Counted from the first letter of the stretch, positions 1-8,831 are shown. The stretch is DNA of 64,000 bases from Tsuneonella suprasediminis (GCF_003605755.1 NZ_RAHJ01000011.1:91183-155182); one strand, 5' to 3'. The notes: generated from the letters alone by a model not told the origin. Translations and numbers: made by a program.

Positions 1-623
1 TGCCAAAAAACGAGGACAGTCGTCGTCGTTCCAACAGCAACTATCCAGATCCATTCGGCAATCGTCCCCAGTGAAGGGCGCCGACGCCGCCTGAACGTAT
101 CGCATACAGTCATTAGCGAAGGACCGACGATTATCATCCCCAGCCCGTCGGTCAGTGACCACGACCACCAAAACGATAGCAATTCGTGTAAACTGGCAGG
201 CCGAAGGATGATCGCGGCCAGCATACCCGAGACAATCGGCGCCAGAACCCCGGCAACGCCCACGAAAGCGATCAGGTCTTTCAGATCGGACATGTCGGGG
301 CGGGCGCGTCCAAGGCGGATCATGCCAATCCACGCGACGAAGACTTCTACAATGTTTACAAGGCTCAGCCCCGATGCTCTCAGAATATCGTCGCCCGCAA
401 AAAGGTTGGCGGTACAGTTGGCCAGAAATGCGAGAGGAAAATATACAAGATCGCCTTTCCCGCCTCCACGCAGCAGCACGGCAAGAAGCATCGCGTTCGG
501 CAACCAGACGGCGGCAATGCGCCCCTCGCCGCGGGTAAAAACCACATTGGACCAGGCAAGCAACCCAAACAGGATCGTCACGACTGCGATCTGTGCTGCC
601 CGTCGCTCCCATTTATCCGGCAT
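1..623 (-). CDS. MASE1-domain membrane sensor protein, C-terminus cut by window edge
   Basis: The minus strand is open from an ATG at 623 to the window edge, giving about 207 residues without a stop. The translation begins MPDKWERRAAQ and has at least five hydrophobic segments. The stretch AAVWLPNAMLLAVLLR (about residues 38-53) is the kind of motif seen in MASE1, an integral membrane sensory domain usually attached to a histidine kinase or a diguanylate cyclase/phosphodiesterase. The output domain would lie beyond the left edge, so its type is unknown. The start is 11 bases after the stop of the glycosyltransferase gene, so it is very probably the next gene of the same operon and may sense a signal for polysaccharide production. 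Confidence 0.72.
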   Translation of the reverse strand, partial: MPDKWERRAAQIAVVTILFGLLAWSNVVFTRGEGRIAAVWLPNAMLLAVLLRGGGKGDLVYFPLAFLANCTANLFAGDDILRASGLSLVNIVEVFVAWIGMIRLGRARPDMSDLKDLIAFVGVAGVLAPIVSGMLAAIILRPASLHELLSFWWSWSLTDGLGMIIVGPSLMTVCDTFRRRRRPSLGTIAEWIWIVAVGTTTTVLVFW

Positions 624-634
624 GTGGTGTTCCT

Positions 635-2227
635 TCATCCGCCTGTCTCCGCACGGCTGGGGGCGGAACTACGTGCTACAGTATCAGGTCCATCTTCGGA
701 ATCGGTATTAATATCAGCCTCTTCCACAAATTTGAACGGGACGGGAGCACCCTCGCGACGATCTGCCGCGATTGGCAATACGGTTTTGTCAGTGGGATTG
801 CTGCGATCGAACCCTACGCGGGGAACTGCGGCCCAGCTGTTGTCCTTTTTCAGGTAACGCCACATTCCCTGCAGACGGAACCACAGATTGATCTGCCGAT
901 AGCCGAAATTTTCCATCAGAGCAGCGAGCGCAATCCTGGCCAGATCCCGCGCGTTCGGAGTACGCCGCAGCTGCTTTTCCTCCAGCGCCAGCGTCGCGAT
1001 GCTGATAGCGGTCCCGAATACAAAGCTGAGGCTGAGGAATGCCAGCGCCAGCTCAGGCGAAAGGATACCAAGGAAGAAGCAGATGGGAATTACCAGATAA
1101 CCGGCCAGTTCCATCGGCGGCCCCAGCAAATCCTCCAGCACCAGCAAAGGCATTGCCACCATGCCAATACGGCCATAGCGCGGATTGCATAGCATACGCC
1201 GGTGGAAAGCCAGCGTCTCCAATGCACCCTGCTCCCACCGCGCCCGTTGATTCCGCAAACCGGGAAGAGTTTCTGGCGCTTCTGTCCAGCATACTACTTC
1301 AGGCACAAATTCAATGCGATAAGGGCGCTTCTGCTCGCGCATATGGCGATGAATTCGCATCACCAGCTCGAAATCCTCACCAACCGTATCGTGACGGTAT
1401 CCGCCGATCTCGACCACTACGGATCGCTTGAATATCCCGAACGCCCCCGAAATCAGCGTCAACATGCCCAGTTCCGCATTGGCAACGCGGGCGGTCAGAA
1501 ACGCCCGCATATATTCGACCACCTGAAAGCGCGGCAGCCACTTTCGCGACAGTCCGATTGCTTCGATGTGCCCCCCGCGAATGGCGCTGCCATTGACCAC
1601 CCGGATCGCGCCGCCAACAGCCACCAGCCGTCCGTCATCGTTCATAAAAGGCTCGGTCGAGCGCAGGAGCCCGTCGGATTCAATGATGGAATCGGCATCG
1701 ATCACGCACACCAGCGGCATTTGAGCAAAGCCAATACCGGCATTGGCGGCGTCGGCCTTGCGCCCGTTCTCCTTATCGACCAGCAACAGATTGGGGTGCG
1801 TCGCCGAAGCATACACACCCAGAATCCGCGTGTTTTGCAGCGCCACGAGTTGCTGCCGATCGGTTGGCACCATCTGGTAGGCATCGATCATGGTTGCGAG
1901 CGTTGAATCGCTGGACCCGTCGTTGACGACGATGACTTCATGGCTCGGATATTGCAGCGCCAGTAAGGCACGAACGCTGTCGACGATCGATAGTTCTTCG
2001 TTGAACGCAGGCGCGATCACGGAGACTGGCGGCGCCAAATCTTCATATTTCGACCACAGATCGGTGGAACGCGGTGCCGGTTTTATACGCCGCGCGAAAG
2101 CCCATGTGGCAGCGAGCAATTGCACGACCGACACGGCATTGCGGGCGAGTACGACCAGCAGGCTGAACCACGCAATGCCGATCAGAATATGTCCCCAAAA
2201 GGTATTGGCTGCGACAAATTCTGTCAC
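635..2227 (-). CDS. GT2 family processive-type membrane glycosyltransferase
   Basis: An inner-membrane glycosyltransferase of family 2, the cellulose/hyaluronan/PgaC-like group, expected to polymerise sugars from nucleotide-sugar donors. A GTG start at 2227 is chosen because it makes a 4-base GTGA overlap with the stop of the upstream HEAT gene; this gives 530 residues. Visible features are an N-terminal membrane segment (about 12-37), NDGSSDS (102-108), the metal-binding DAD (177-179), GEDFEL (from 283) and QRARW (327-331), followed by hydrophobic C-terminal segments (about 355-415). No PilZ domain is seen. The charged, Pro/Ser-rich tail is not typical of the catalytic family. The donor sugar cannot be read from the sequence. 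Confidence 0.88.
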   Translation of the reverse strand: MTEFVAANTFWGHILIGIAWFSLLVVLARNAVSVVQLLAATWAFARRIKPAPRSTDLWSKYEDLAPPVSVIAPAFNEELSIVDSVRALLALQYPSHEVIVVNDGSSDSTLATMIDAYQMVPTDRQQLVALQNTRILGVYASATHPNLLLVDKENGRKADAANAGIGFAQMPLVCVIDADSIIESDGLLRSTEPFMNDDGRLVAVGGAIRVVNGSAIRGGHIEAIGLSRKWLPRFQVVEYMRAFLTARVANAELGMLTLISGAFGIFKRSVVVEIGGYRHDTVGEDFELVMRIHRHMREQKRPYRIEFVPEVVCWTEAPETLPGLRNQRARWEQGALETLAFHRRMLCNPRYGRIGMVAMPLLVLEDLLGPPMELAGYLVIPICFFLGILSPELALAFLSLSFVFGTAISIATLALEEKQLRRTPNARDLARIALAALMENFGYRQINLWFRLQGMWRYLKKDNSWAAVPRVGFDRSNPTDKTVLPIAADRREGAPVPFKFVEEADINTDSEDGPDTVARSSAPSRAETGG

Positions 2228-3252
2228 AGGCGCAATCCTGTAATATCGGCCCGCACCCTCTGTTCCGGGCGTAATTTGTCGAGCGCTTCCTTTGCGCGCG
2301 TCCTCACCCACCACGAAGAGCTGCTGATAAGAGAGGAGAGTATCGGCACAGCATCCCGTGCGTTCAGCTTCGCACAAGTTTGCACCGCCTGAATTCGAAC
2401 GGCATCGACAGGGTCAAGCAACAGCCCAATCGCCCAACGCGCCGCACCGGGATGTTCCAGCCTTCTGGCAGATTTCAATGCCGCGCAGCGCACTTCCGGG
2501 TTGGGATCCGACGAATGACGCTCCAGCGCATCGAGAACTCCGAAATCGCCGGACCAGCCCAGAGCTTCGACCAGCAAATGACGTATCCTGACATATTTTT
2601 CATCCGCTGCCATCCGTTCCAGTTCAGCCGTGTGCTTTACTGCAGACGAACGAAACAGCGCCTCGTGCAACCGGGTCAGCGGCCGCGTCCGCAATTCCAG
2701 CATCCGTGCAACCGCAGTCGGTTTAGGGAGGTTGCCGGTGCGGGCCAAAGCGGTGGCGGCTTCGAGGCGGACATCGTGGCTCGGATCATTTCCCATCGTT
2801 GCCAGCATGGCATCGGTGCTGGCAGCGCTGGGAATCTGTTCCAGAACCCGCAAGGCATCCACTCTGCGGGAGCGATCGCCGCGATTGAGATCCTTCAGCG
2901 CAGCATCATATACGTGGGTCTGATCGGCTATTCGCAGCAGCGCCTCGCGATCTGCCCCCCGCACCATCTGCAGAACATGAGTGATGGCACGCAATCTTAC
3001 CGCGGGATCAGCGGCCAGAAATGCCGGGGCCTCCCCGATGTCACCGGCACCCGCACCTGCAACGGCCTTCATCAATTCGCGCAGCACCGCCAGTTCTTGC
3101 GGGCGCGACGCAATAACCCGGCGCTCCTGCAAATACCTACGCACCAGCAGCACGATCATCTGGACAACCATCACAAGGGCGAAGGCGACGGAACCTGCGA
3201 TAACCAGCATTGCCAGATCGGAAATATGAAAGATCATCTGCCAAATCGCCAA
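2224..3252 (-). CDS. HEAT-repeat protein with N-terminal membrane anchor
   Basis: A 342-residue protein with one strong N-terminal membrane segment (about 10-37) followed by a cytoplasm-like region of alpha-helical HEAT/armadillo-type repeats. Repeats of the form DPSHDVRLEAATALARTGN, DPNPEVRCAALKSARRL and DPVDAVRIQAVQTCAKL recur from about residue 145 to 325. HEAT repeats are protein-interaction scaffolds. Placement between an outer-membrane barrel gene (19-base overlap at its start) and the glycosyltransferase (4-base overlap at its end) suggests it ties the synthase to the envelope export parts or to the response regulator. That role is inferred. Confidence 0.82.
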   Translation of the reverse strand: MAIWQMIFHISDLAMLVIAGSVAFALVMVVQMIVLLVRRYLQERRVIASRPQELAVLRELMKAVAGAGAGDIGEAPAFLAADPAVRLRAITHVLQMVRGADREALLRIADQTHVYDAALKDLNRGDRSRRVDALRVLEQIPSAASTDAMLATMGNDPSHDVRLEAATALARTGNLPKPTAVARMLELRTRPLTRLHEALFRSSAVKHTAELERMAADEKYVRIRHLLVEALGWSGDFGVLDALERHSSDPNPEVRCAALKSARRLEHPGAARWAIGLLLDPVDAVRIQAVQTCAKLNARDAVPILSSLISSSSWWVRTRAKEALDKLRPEQRVRADITGLRL

Positions 3253-4364
3253 TGCAGACTGACAGCAATGCCTGTCCGGCGATAAGTATCAACGCGCTGC
3301 TCATGGTCACCCACAACGCGCAGGGTTACACGGTCGGACAGCGGAACAACGACACCCACAAACGCACCGCGAACGCGCCGCGTAATGCCAGCTTCCGTGT
3401 CCGGGTAAGTCGAAGCACCCAGACTGAGAGTTGCGGATTTTGGCAACGGCACTTGCCCCCGCAACGACCAGCCGGACTGATGGACGTTTCCTTCGGCCCA
3501 CAGGTTGATCGAATGAAGGCTCAGCGCGTATGCGCCATCGCCGGACTGGATGCGAACGCCAGGCTCAGCCACTGTAACATTGGTGGTTCCATAATCAGCG
3601 TGACGAAGATCGAGCGAAGCCACAAGATTGGGCGTCAGCGTGACCACGGCGCCTGCTTTCAGGCTCCAGTCCTCCCGAAAATCGGCATCTGGCGTAACCG
3701 AGCCAGCCAGATAAACCGAATTACCCCCGCCAAGCCTGCGGTCGAGACGCAGACTAAGACGGGTGTCGGCAACACCTGATCGATCCTCCACATCGGCATC
3801 TCCAACAATTGTCCATGCAGAGCCCACAGGCACATCCACAGCAACGGTCGTGTTGCGCCAGGTCCTGTCGGATCCACCGATGGCGACGGTCGATATTGCC
3901 TGCCCCACGGCAACCCCGGCCCGGCGGCCGCCGGGCGCCGTACTGGTCCGCTCAATCGCTTGTTCGAGCGCAGGCAATTCAACGTTGTTGGGGTCAGCCA
4001 TGCGAATACGGGCTGCTTCCTCCCGCGCGCCACCGATGTCGCCCGACCAGAGTCTGGCACGGCCGAGCGCCAGCGCGATATCCTGATCATCAGGCGCAAG
4101 CACCTGTGCTTCACGCAAAGTCGATATCGCTTCTTCGTAGCGGGATACAGATGCATAGGCCGCGCCCAGCAGTCGTAGCGTTTCAGGGTTATCGGGACGC
4201 TCGCGATTAAGCTCTTCCAGCAGACGTACCGCCTCCTGACGATCTCCTGCCTCGGCGGCGCGTTGGGCGTCTTCGATACGCGGATCTCCGTCTTGCCCCC
4301 AAGCGACCGCTGGGCACCCCAGCAGCAAGAGCGCAAGAAAGCGGGCGTTAGCGCGAACCCGCAT
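3234..4364 (-). CDS. TPR-containing YaiO-like outer-membrane beta-barrel protein
   Basis: The start at 4364 (MRVRANARFLALLLLG) gives a good signal peptide ending near AVAWGQ; an in-frame ATG at 4421 would add 19 residues before it. The mature N-terminus (roughly 25-130) has TPR-like helices such as RPDNPETLRLLGAAYASVSR and APDDQDIALALGRARLWSGD. The remainder alternates short amphipathic strands, as expected of a beta barrel, and ends in LHWRFGR. This order matches the YaiO family of outer-membrane proteins found beside GT2 genes. It may be the export pore or a TPR adaptor for the polysaccharide. The gene overlaps the response regulator stop by 17 bases. Confidence 0.75.
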   Translation of the reverse strand: MRVRANARFLALLLLGCPAVAWGQDGDPRIEDAQRAAEAGDRQEAVRLLEELNRERPDNPETLRLLGAAYASVSRYEEAISTLREAQVLAPDDQDIALALGRARLWSGDIGGAREEAARIRMADPNNVELPALEQAIERTSTAPGGRRAGVAVGQAISTVAIGGSDRTWRNTTVAVDVPVGSAWTIVGDADVEDRSGVADTRLSLRLDRRLGGGNSVYLAGSVTPDADFREDWSLKAGAVVTLTPNLVASLDLRHADYGTTNVTVAEPGVRIQSGDGAYALSLHSINLWAEGNVHQSGWSLRGQVPLPKSATLSLGASTYPDTEAGITRRVRGAFVGVVVPLSDRVTLRVVGDHEQRVDTYRRTGIAVSLHWRFGR

Positions 4365-4746
4365 TTCGACCACCGTTGCTACTCGTCGCCAGAACGCCGG
4401 AAATGCGGGCCACAAGTTCATCAGGCATGAACGGTTTGGTCAGATAGTCTGCTGCGCCGCTTCGCAATGCGGTAACAACGTCTTCCTGTGCCTTCCTCGC
4501 TGTCAGAACGATCACCGGTACATCCGCCGTGGCCGGATCAGCCTTAAGTTCATGCAAGACCTCGGGGCCGGACATTACTGGCATCATATTGTCGAGAATG
4601 AGGATATCCGGACGGTTAGAACGAACCGCATTGATTGCAGCTACCCCATCGGCAACAATCTCAACTTCGTGGCCAACACCTTCCAGTTTGAAGCGAACCA
4701 GTTCGCACAGCATTTCATCGTCGTCGGCAACAAGGATCTTGGGCAT
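4348..4746 (-). CDS. single-domain response regulator (CheY-like receiver)
   Basis: A 132-residue receiver domain with no output domain. The start MPKILVADDDEM at 4746 is preferred over an in-frame start at 4797 because receivers begin at this strand. Conserved residues are visible: acidic pocket D8-D10, phospho-acceptor D52 (in DILILDN), T82 (VIVLTAR) and K104 (LTKPF). Such stand-alone receivers act by binding a partner when phosphorylated. As first gene of the operon it probably gates the polysaccharide machinery by protein contact, with the HEAT protein an obvious candidate partner. The kinase is not in view, unless the MASE1 protein at the far end of the operon has a kinase domain. Confidence 0.88.
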   Translation of the reverse strand: MPKILVADDDEMLCELVRFKLEGVGHEVEIVADGVAAINAVRSNRPDILILDNMMPVMSGPEVLHELKADPATADVPVIVLTARKAQEDVVTALRSGAADYLTKPFMPDELVARISGVLATSSNGGRNAGSR

Positions 4747-4929
4747 AATCGAACTCCGGCTTCGCTGCCGAAAATTATGATTAATAATCCTTTGCAACGG
4801 GTTAATTTTTTGAACATTCTCGTTAGCTTAGCTGGTCTGCGGCGCCGCAGACAAACAGTCGTAGCGAACGCAATCCCCATCTCCCCACCGAGCCGCGGGA
4901 CTGTGAGAAACTGGCCGGATGCGTGGCTG

Positions 4930-5245
4930 TTAATCGCCAACGCCAACATTCAACTTCACCGCCAAATGCGCGAAGAATTGAACCGGCAGGACATAAGCCT
5001 CTTGGCCGATGACAGTGCATTCGACAACATGCTTTGCGGCGAAGTGCATGAAATCATACAGGTAGGAGTCGATTTGGCCGCGCAAGTCCGTTCTAGGCTC
5101 AGGCCCCCGTCACCGCGCCAGTTGTTGAGATTGCCATAGAACGGCGCCAACAGCGGGTAGCAAGCACACCCATGCCGAAAAAGCCAAGGATCGACACCGT
5201 AGCAAAGCCGACGATCGACCATCTCGTTGCAAGGATCACGCTCAT
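4930..5245 (-). pseudogene. possible small membrane protein gene, broken by one-base frameshift
   Basis: The minus strand holds two short coherent reading frames that join at a run of five G's near 5105. The first, from an ATG at 5245, reads MSVILATRWSIVGFATVSIL with a membrane segment and stops at 5099. The second reads LRGQIDSYLYDFMHFAAKHV and ends at a TAA at 4930. Removing one base would join them into about 104 residues. I do not recognise the protein. It could be a small membrane protein with a real or artefactual frameshift, or chance open frames. The rest of the gap between 4747 and 5304 shows nothing else. Confidence 0.3.
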
Positions 5246-5304
5246 AACTGCATAGATATCGATTTTTCAATGGGCTACACCGCGCCTGCCCTCACGTCGC
5301 TTCT

Positions 5305-6018
5305 TCAGTCAGTCAAAACGCTACCCGACAGATCGACATGATAGCGCTGCGGATTGCCTGGATCGAGCAGCACGCGTATCTTGCGTCCGGTCAATTGCGT
5401 TGTCGGATCGACCCAGATCGCCTCGCTCTCGAAACGACGCAGGCGCCCGGTCGCCGGGTCCATCGCCTGCACCACGACCCGAAAAGGATGCTCTCCATTG
5501 CGCGCGATACGCGCATCCCGAAATACATGAAGAAAGTCCGCATCGATGGGCTTTCCTTCGCGCAGCAATCGCGAAATTCTTCGGCGTCGCTTCAGGTCGA
5601 TGGCAAACAGAACGGTGCCAAGCACGGCAAATGTCGCGCCGAGGCCGAGAAAGATCGTGAGTATGCCTCTGCGCCCCCAGAAATCATCGACAACGGCATG
5701 GGACGGCCGCGTCGGATCATAGAGAACCGGAACTACTTCCCCCACCGAAAAGCGCGGCGGGTTGGAGCGTATAGGTTCGCTGAATTCCTGCCGACGCCCA
5801 CTTCCATCGGTAAAGCCGATGATCGCTGTATAGCTGATGCTCTGTCCACGATCCCGGTCCCGTTCGACGTGGCGCACCAACTCCATCACCGTTCCTCGCG
5901 CCTCTTCAGCGTCCGCGCTAAAAGCGGCGTCCCGTTGCCACAGAACAGCACTGGCGATGACGAAGATGAAGCCGGTCGCAGCGAAGATACCGCCTACCCA
6001 TCTGAATAAATTTTTCAT
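5305..6018 (-). CDS. DUF3592 family membrane protein
   Basis: A 237-residue protein with an N-terminal membrane segment (about 6-28), an extracytoplasmic beta-rich part, a second membrane segment (around 119-141) and a second beta-rich part. Signatures such as VPVLYDPTRPSHAVVDDFWGR and IRVLLDPGNPQRYHVDLSG, each a strand followed by a D-P turn, are typical of DUF3592 proteins, here arranged as two copies. The start MKNLFRW is used; an ATG seven codons upstream is less likely. Function is unknown. It is divergent from the zinc-type TonB receptor and shares its 260-base upstream region, so shared control is possible. Confidence 0.75.
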   Translation of the reverse strand: MKNLFRWVGGIFAATGFIFVIASAVLWQRDAAFSADAEEARGTVMELVRHVERDRDRGQSISYTAIIGFTDGSGRRQEFSEPIRSNPPRFSVGEVVPVLYDPTRPSHAVVDDFWGRRGILTIFLGLGATFAVLGTVLFAIDLKRRRRISRLLREGKPIDADFLHVFRDARIARNGEHPFRVVVQAMDPATGRLRRFESEAIWVDPTTQLTGRKIRVLLDPGNPQRYHVDLSGSVLTD

Positions 6019-6227
6019 TGGCCCCCAATGGCATTGCAACGGTCAACGCCGCAAGCGTGAGACATCAGCAAATCAGTAGGCTCGACAGCGCTGCCTCGGT
6101 TAGCGTGTTGCCGATCAGCGGCGCGATCAAAGTGCGGTCATATGCGTCCTTGAACCAGTATTTCCCCTTGCTATGCCCCGCCGAAATTTGCGCGCTCTGT
6201 CGACCTGATTATCACAGTCTATTGACG

Positions 6228-6243
6228 ATATGTTATATCATAT
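6228..6243. promoter_or_regulatory. Zur-like operator palindrome upstream of the ZnuD-type receptor
   Basis: A perfect inverted repeat, ATATG-TTATAT-CATAT, lies 35 bases before the receptor start in an AT-rich patch. Alphaproteobacterial Zur sites are AT-rich palindromes of similar form, and ZnuD-type receptors are classic Zur targets. A TTGACG hexamer at 6222-6227 could be a -35 element overlapping the palindrome; no clear -10 is seen at the usual distance. Repression by zinc-bound Zur is inferred. Confidence 0.55.
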
Positions 6244-6278
6244 TCTAACGATCGCCAGATTTCAAAGGATCGAATTTC

Positions 6279-8555
6279 ATGAAACAAATGCTTACCAATC
6301 AAATTCCAGGCCGGGCCAGCCTTCTATCTCTGGCCGCTGCCATAACAATGCTTCCTGTCAGTGCGCTGGCGGAGGATGCCGCTGCTGAAGACAGCGAGCA
6401 GGAACGCAGCAAGCGCGCTGACGCAATCATTGTCACGGCCAGTCGTTCGCTCAGTCAGCCCGATCTGCCGACAGCCACCCCTGTACAGGTTCTGTCGGGC
6501 GACGAATTGGCACACCGCCGCCAAGGCGGCCTTGGCGAAACACTCGCCGGTCTGCCCGGTGTCCATCTTGATAACTTTGGTGGCGGAGCATCGCGCCCGG
6601 TAATCCGGGGCCAGACCGTGCCGCGTATCGAGATTTTGACGGATGGCGCCAATCTGTTCGACGTGTCTTCGGTTTCGCCCGATCACGCCATAACCACCGA
6701 GCCGTTGTTGCTTGACGGTATCGAGGTTCTGCGCGGCCCCGCTGCCGCACGCTATGGCGGCAATGCGATGAATGGCGCGATCAATCTGATCGACAGCAAG
6801 GTGCCCAAAGCGGTGCCCGAGGGAGGGTTGTCAGGGGCGACCGAGGTTCGGTACGGCACAGGCGATGAGGAAAAAACCGTCGCCGGGCGGGTGACAGCTG
6901 GGCTTGGTCAGTTCGCCATCCACGCCGAAGGTTCGCGCCGCAAGGCCGATGATTACAACGTGCCGGATGCATTCGGAAGCGATGAACTCAAGGATTCCTT
7001 TGCTGAAAGCTCCAGCTACAGCGTTGGCGCATCATGGATCACTGAGAAGGGCTATATCGGCGCGGCCTATACACGGCAGGACAGCGAATATGGCTTGCCA
7101 GGCCATTCCCATATCAACGGCGTTTGCCACACTCATGGCGCCGACCTGCATTGCGCTGCGCATGACGAGTTCGACGATCCGTTTGGTTCGTCGGACGATC
7201 ACACCGCCTATATCAAGCTTCGCAGTGAGCGTGTCGATGTTCGCGCCGATTATGAGGATTTGCTGCCCGGCTTCGAACATGTTCGATTGCGCGGGTCGTA
7301 TACCGATTACAAGCATGATGAGATCGACGGCCCGGCGCTGTTCAGCCACTACACCAATGAGGTCTGGGACGGGCGTGTCGAACTGACCCATAAGCCGCTG
7401 CTCGGCTTCACCGGCACACTGGGCGTCCAATATACCGATGGCACCTTTGGCGGCATCAATGTGAACGATCTGCACGAACCGCCTCCCACCGCATTGGCGG
7501 GGTTTGTGGGCAATCCTCACTATGTAACCGAGAATATCGGGGTGTTCCTGAGCGAGAGGCGCTCGTTCGGGGCGGTCGATGTCGAGATCGCTGCGCGCAA
7601 GGACTGGCGAGATATCGACGTTCCTTTCACCGATTATGTCATCTCGCCTCATCTTCAGAGCGCGATCGATTCCTACGACGCCCGAAACGGTGAAGGCGCC
7701 TTCCGCAGGATGCGCGAGGAATCGTTCCGCACCGCCAATCCCAGCGCCTCGCACGATCCCTTCTCGGCGTCGCTCGCGATGACGTGGCAGATCGGCAACG
7801 GCTATTCGGCAGCTTTGTCGCTTGCGCGCACCGAACGGGCCCCGAATGTGCGTGAACTATATGCCTATGGCAACAACCTGGCCTCGAACAGCTACGAAGT
7901 TGGCCTTTCGCAGACACAGCGTGCTTCCTCGACTTTTCCTGAAGCACGAACCGATGTGATGGAGACGGCAAAGTCGATCAATCTGACCTTCCGTAAGACC
8001 GGCGGTCCGCTCGAGTTTGAGGTCGGCCTGTTCCACCAGGACATCGACGATTACATATTCGCACGCCTGATCGAAACCGAAGTCGAAACCGGCGTAGCGC
8101 ACAATTTCCTGCTCTATACGGCAGCGGATGCGAGCTTTACCGGCATCGATGGGCAGGTCAGCTATCAGTTCACGCCCCAATCTCGCCTGACGGTGTTCGG
8201 CGATTATGTCGGTACCAAGCTTAAGAGTGAAGATGACAATCTCCCGCGCATTCCGCCGGGCCGTCTTGGCGCCCGCTATGAACACAGCGCAGGACCGCTG
8301 ACGGGCGATCTGGAATATTATCACACCTTCGCACAGGACAAGGTCGCCTCCTACGAAACACGGACCGGAGGGTACGATATGCTCAACGCGACGCTCAGCT
8401 ATCGGCTGGACATTGGTGACGACAGGGGCGTCGAGTTTTACATCCGTGGCACCAATCTGCTCAATGAACTGGCGTTCGCGCACACGTCATTCGTGAAGGA
8501 CCAATCGCCGCTGCGCGGGCGCAGCATCGCCTTTGGTATGCGTCAGCAGTTTTAA
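6279..8555 (+). CDS. znuD: TonB-dependent receptor, ZnuD-like (probable zinc uptake)
   Basis: A 758-residue outer-membrane receptor. It has a signal peptide ending near ALA-E, a TonB-box-like region (ADAIIVTASRS), a plug domain (about 55-170, with IEVLRGPAAARYGGNAMNG) and a 22-strand-type barrel ending in SIAFGMRQQF. A loop at about 273-300 is rich in His, Cys and Asp (GHSHINGVCHTHGADLHC), which resembles the zinc-capturing loop of neisserial ZnuD. With the Zur-like palindrome upstream, import of zinc to the periplasm is the best guess; copper or another metal is the alternative. No inner-membrane transporter gene is adjacent. Confidence 0.82.
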   Translation: MKQMLTNQIPGRASLLSLAAAITMLPVSALAEDAAAEDSEQERSKRADAIIVTASRSLSQPDLPTATPVQVLSGDELAHRRQGGLGETLAGLPGVHLDNFGGGASRPVIRGQTVPRIEILTDGANLFDVSSVSPDHAITTEPLLLDGIEVLRGPAAARYGGNAMNGAINLIDSKVPKAVPEGGLSGATEVRYGTGDEEKTVAGRVTAGLGQFAIHAEGSRRKADDYNVPDAFGSDELKDSFAESSSYSVGASWITEKGYIGAAYTRQDSEYGLPGHSHINGVCHTHGADLHCAAHDEFDDPFGSSDDHTAYIKLRSERVDVRADYEDLLPGFEHVRLRGSYTDYKHDEIDGPALFSHYTNEVWDGRVELTHKPLLGFTGTLGVQYTDGTFGGINVNDLHEPPPTALAGFVGNPHYVTENIGVFLSERRSFGAVDVEIAARKDWRDIDVPFTDYVISPHLQSAIDSYDARNGEGAFRRMREESFRTANPSASHDPFSASLAMTWQIGNGYSAALSLARTERAPNVRELYAYGNNLASNSYEVGLSQTQRASSTFPEARTDVMETAKSINLTFRKTGGPLEFEVGLFHQDIDDYIFARLIETEVETGVAHNFLLYTAADASFTGIDGQVSYQFTPQSRLTVFGDYVGTKLKSEDDNLPRIPPGRLGARYEHSAGPLTGDLEYYHTFAQDKVASYETRTGGYDMLNATLSYRLDIGDDRGVEFYIRGTNLLNELAFAHTSFVKDQSPLRGRSIAFGMRQQF

Positions 8556-8561
8556 TGCCAA

Positions 8562-8602
8562 TTGGGTTGTGACGGCAGTACCCACGCTCTGTCACAACCC
8601 AA
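8562..8602 (+). terminator. perfect 12-bp hairpin after the receptor gene
   Basis: TTGGGTTGTGAC at 8562-8573 is exactly complementary to GTCACAACCCAA at 8591-8602, with a 17-base loop, starting seven bases after the receptor stop. No T-run follows, so it is not a standard intrinsic terminator. It may still stabilise or end the transcript, or be the scar of a mobile element. Confidence 0.45.
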
Positions 8603-8729
8603 TGAACGATCGGAAAGTCCCCATGACATCATGTTCCTGGTTTCGATTCGAGGGACTGGGCAGCGAGTGCAGATCAGGCATATATTCGCACCTGACTGGC
8701 GAATGGCATGCCCAGCCGCGCATGGCAGC

Positions 8730-8831
8730 AAGGTACTGGTCATGTTGCAGACGCTGCTGTCATGGGCGGTTGAACGCGACATTCTTGGGATCAATGCGGC
8801 GCCCGGGATCACGCTAATCCACAAGGCGTAA
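8730..8831 (+). pseudogene. tyrosine integrase fragment
   Basis: The last ~33 codons of an open frame ending at 8831 read VLVMLQTLLSWAVERDILGI followed by NAAPGITLIHKA. This matches the end of the core-binding (SAM-like) domain of phage-type tyrosine recombinases, where a phrase like FSWAVERGLIETNPAAGIK is common. Neither an N-terminal domain nor the catalytic R-H-R-Y domain is present, so only a remnant is left. The stretch 8832-9090 after it shows no gene. Confidence 0.45.

Noticed and set aside
4552..5139. Plus-strand frame of 195 residues opposite the response regulator
   Set aside because: Its first half mirrors the receiver gene. The second half (around 4920-5090) looks somewhat protein-like, but the minus-strand reading of the same DNA is more coherent.
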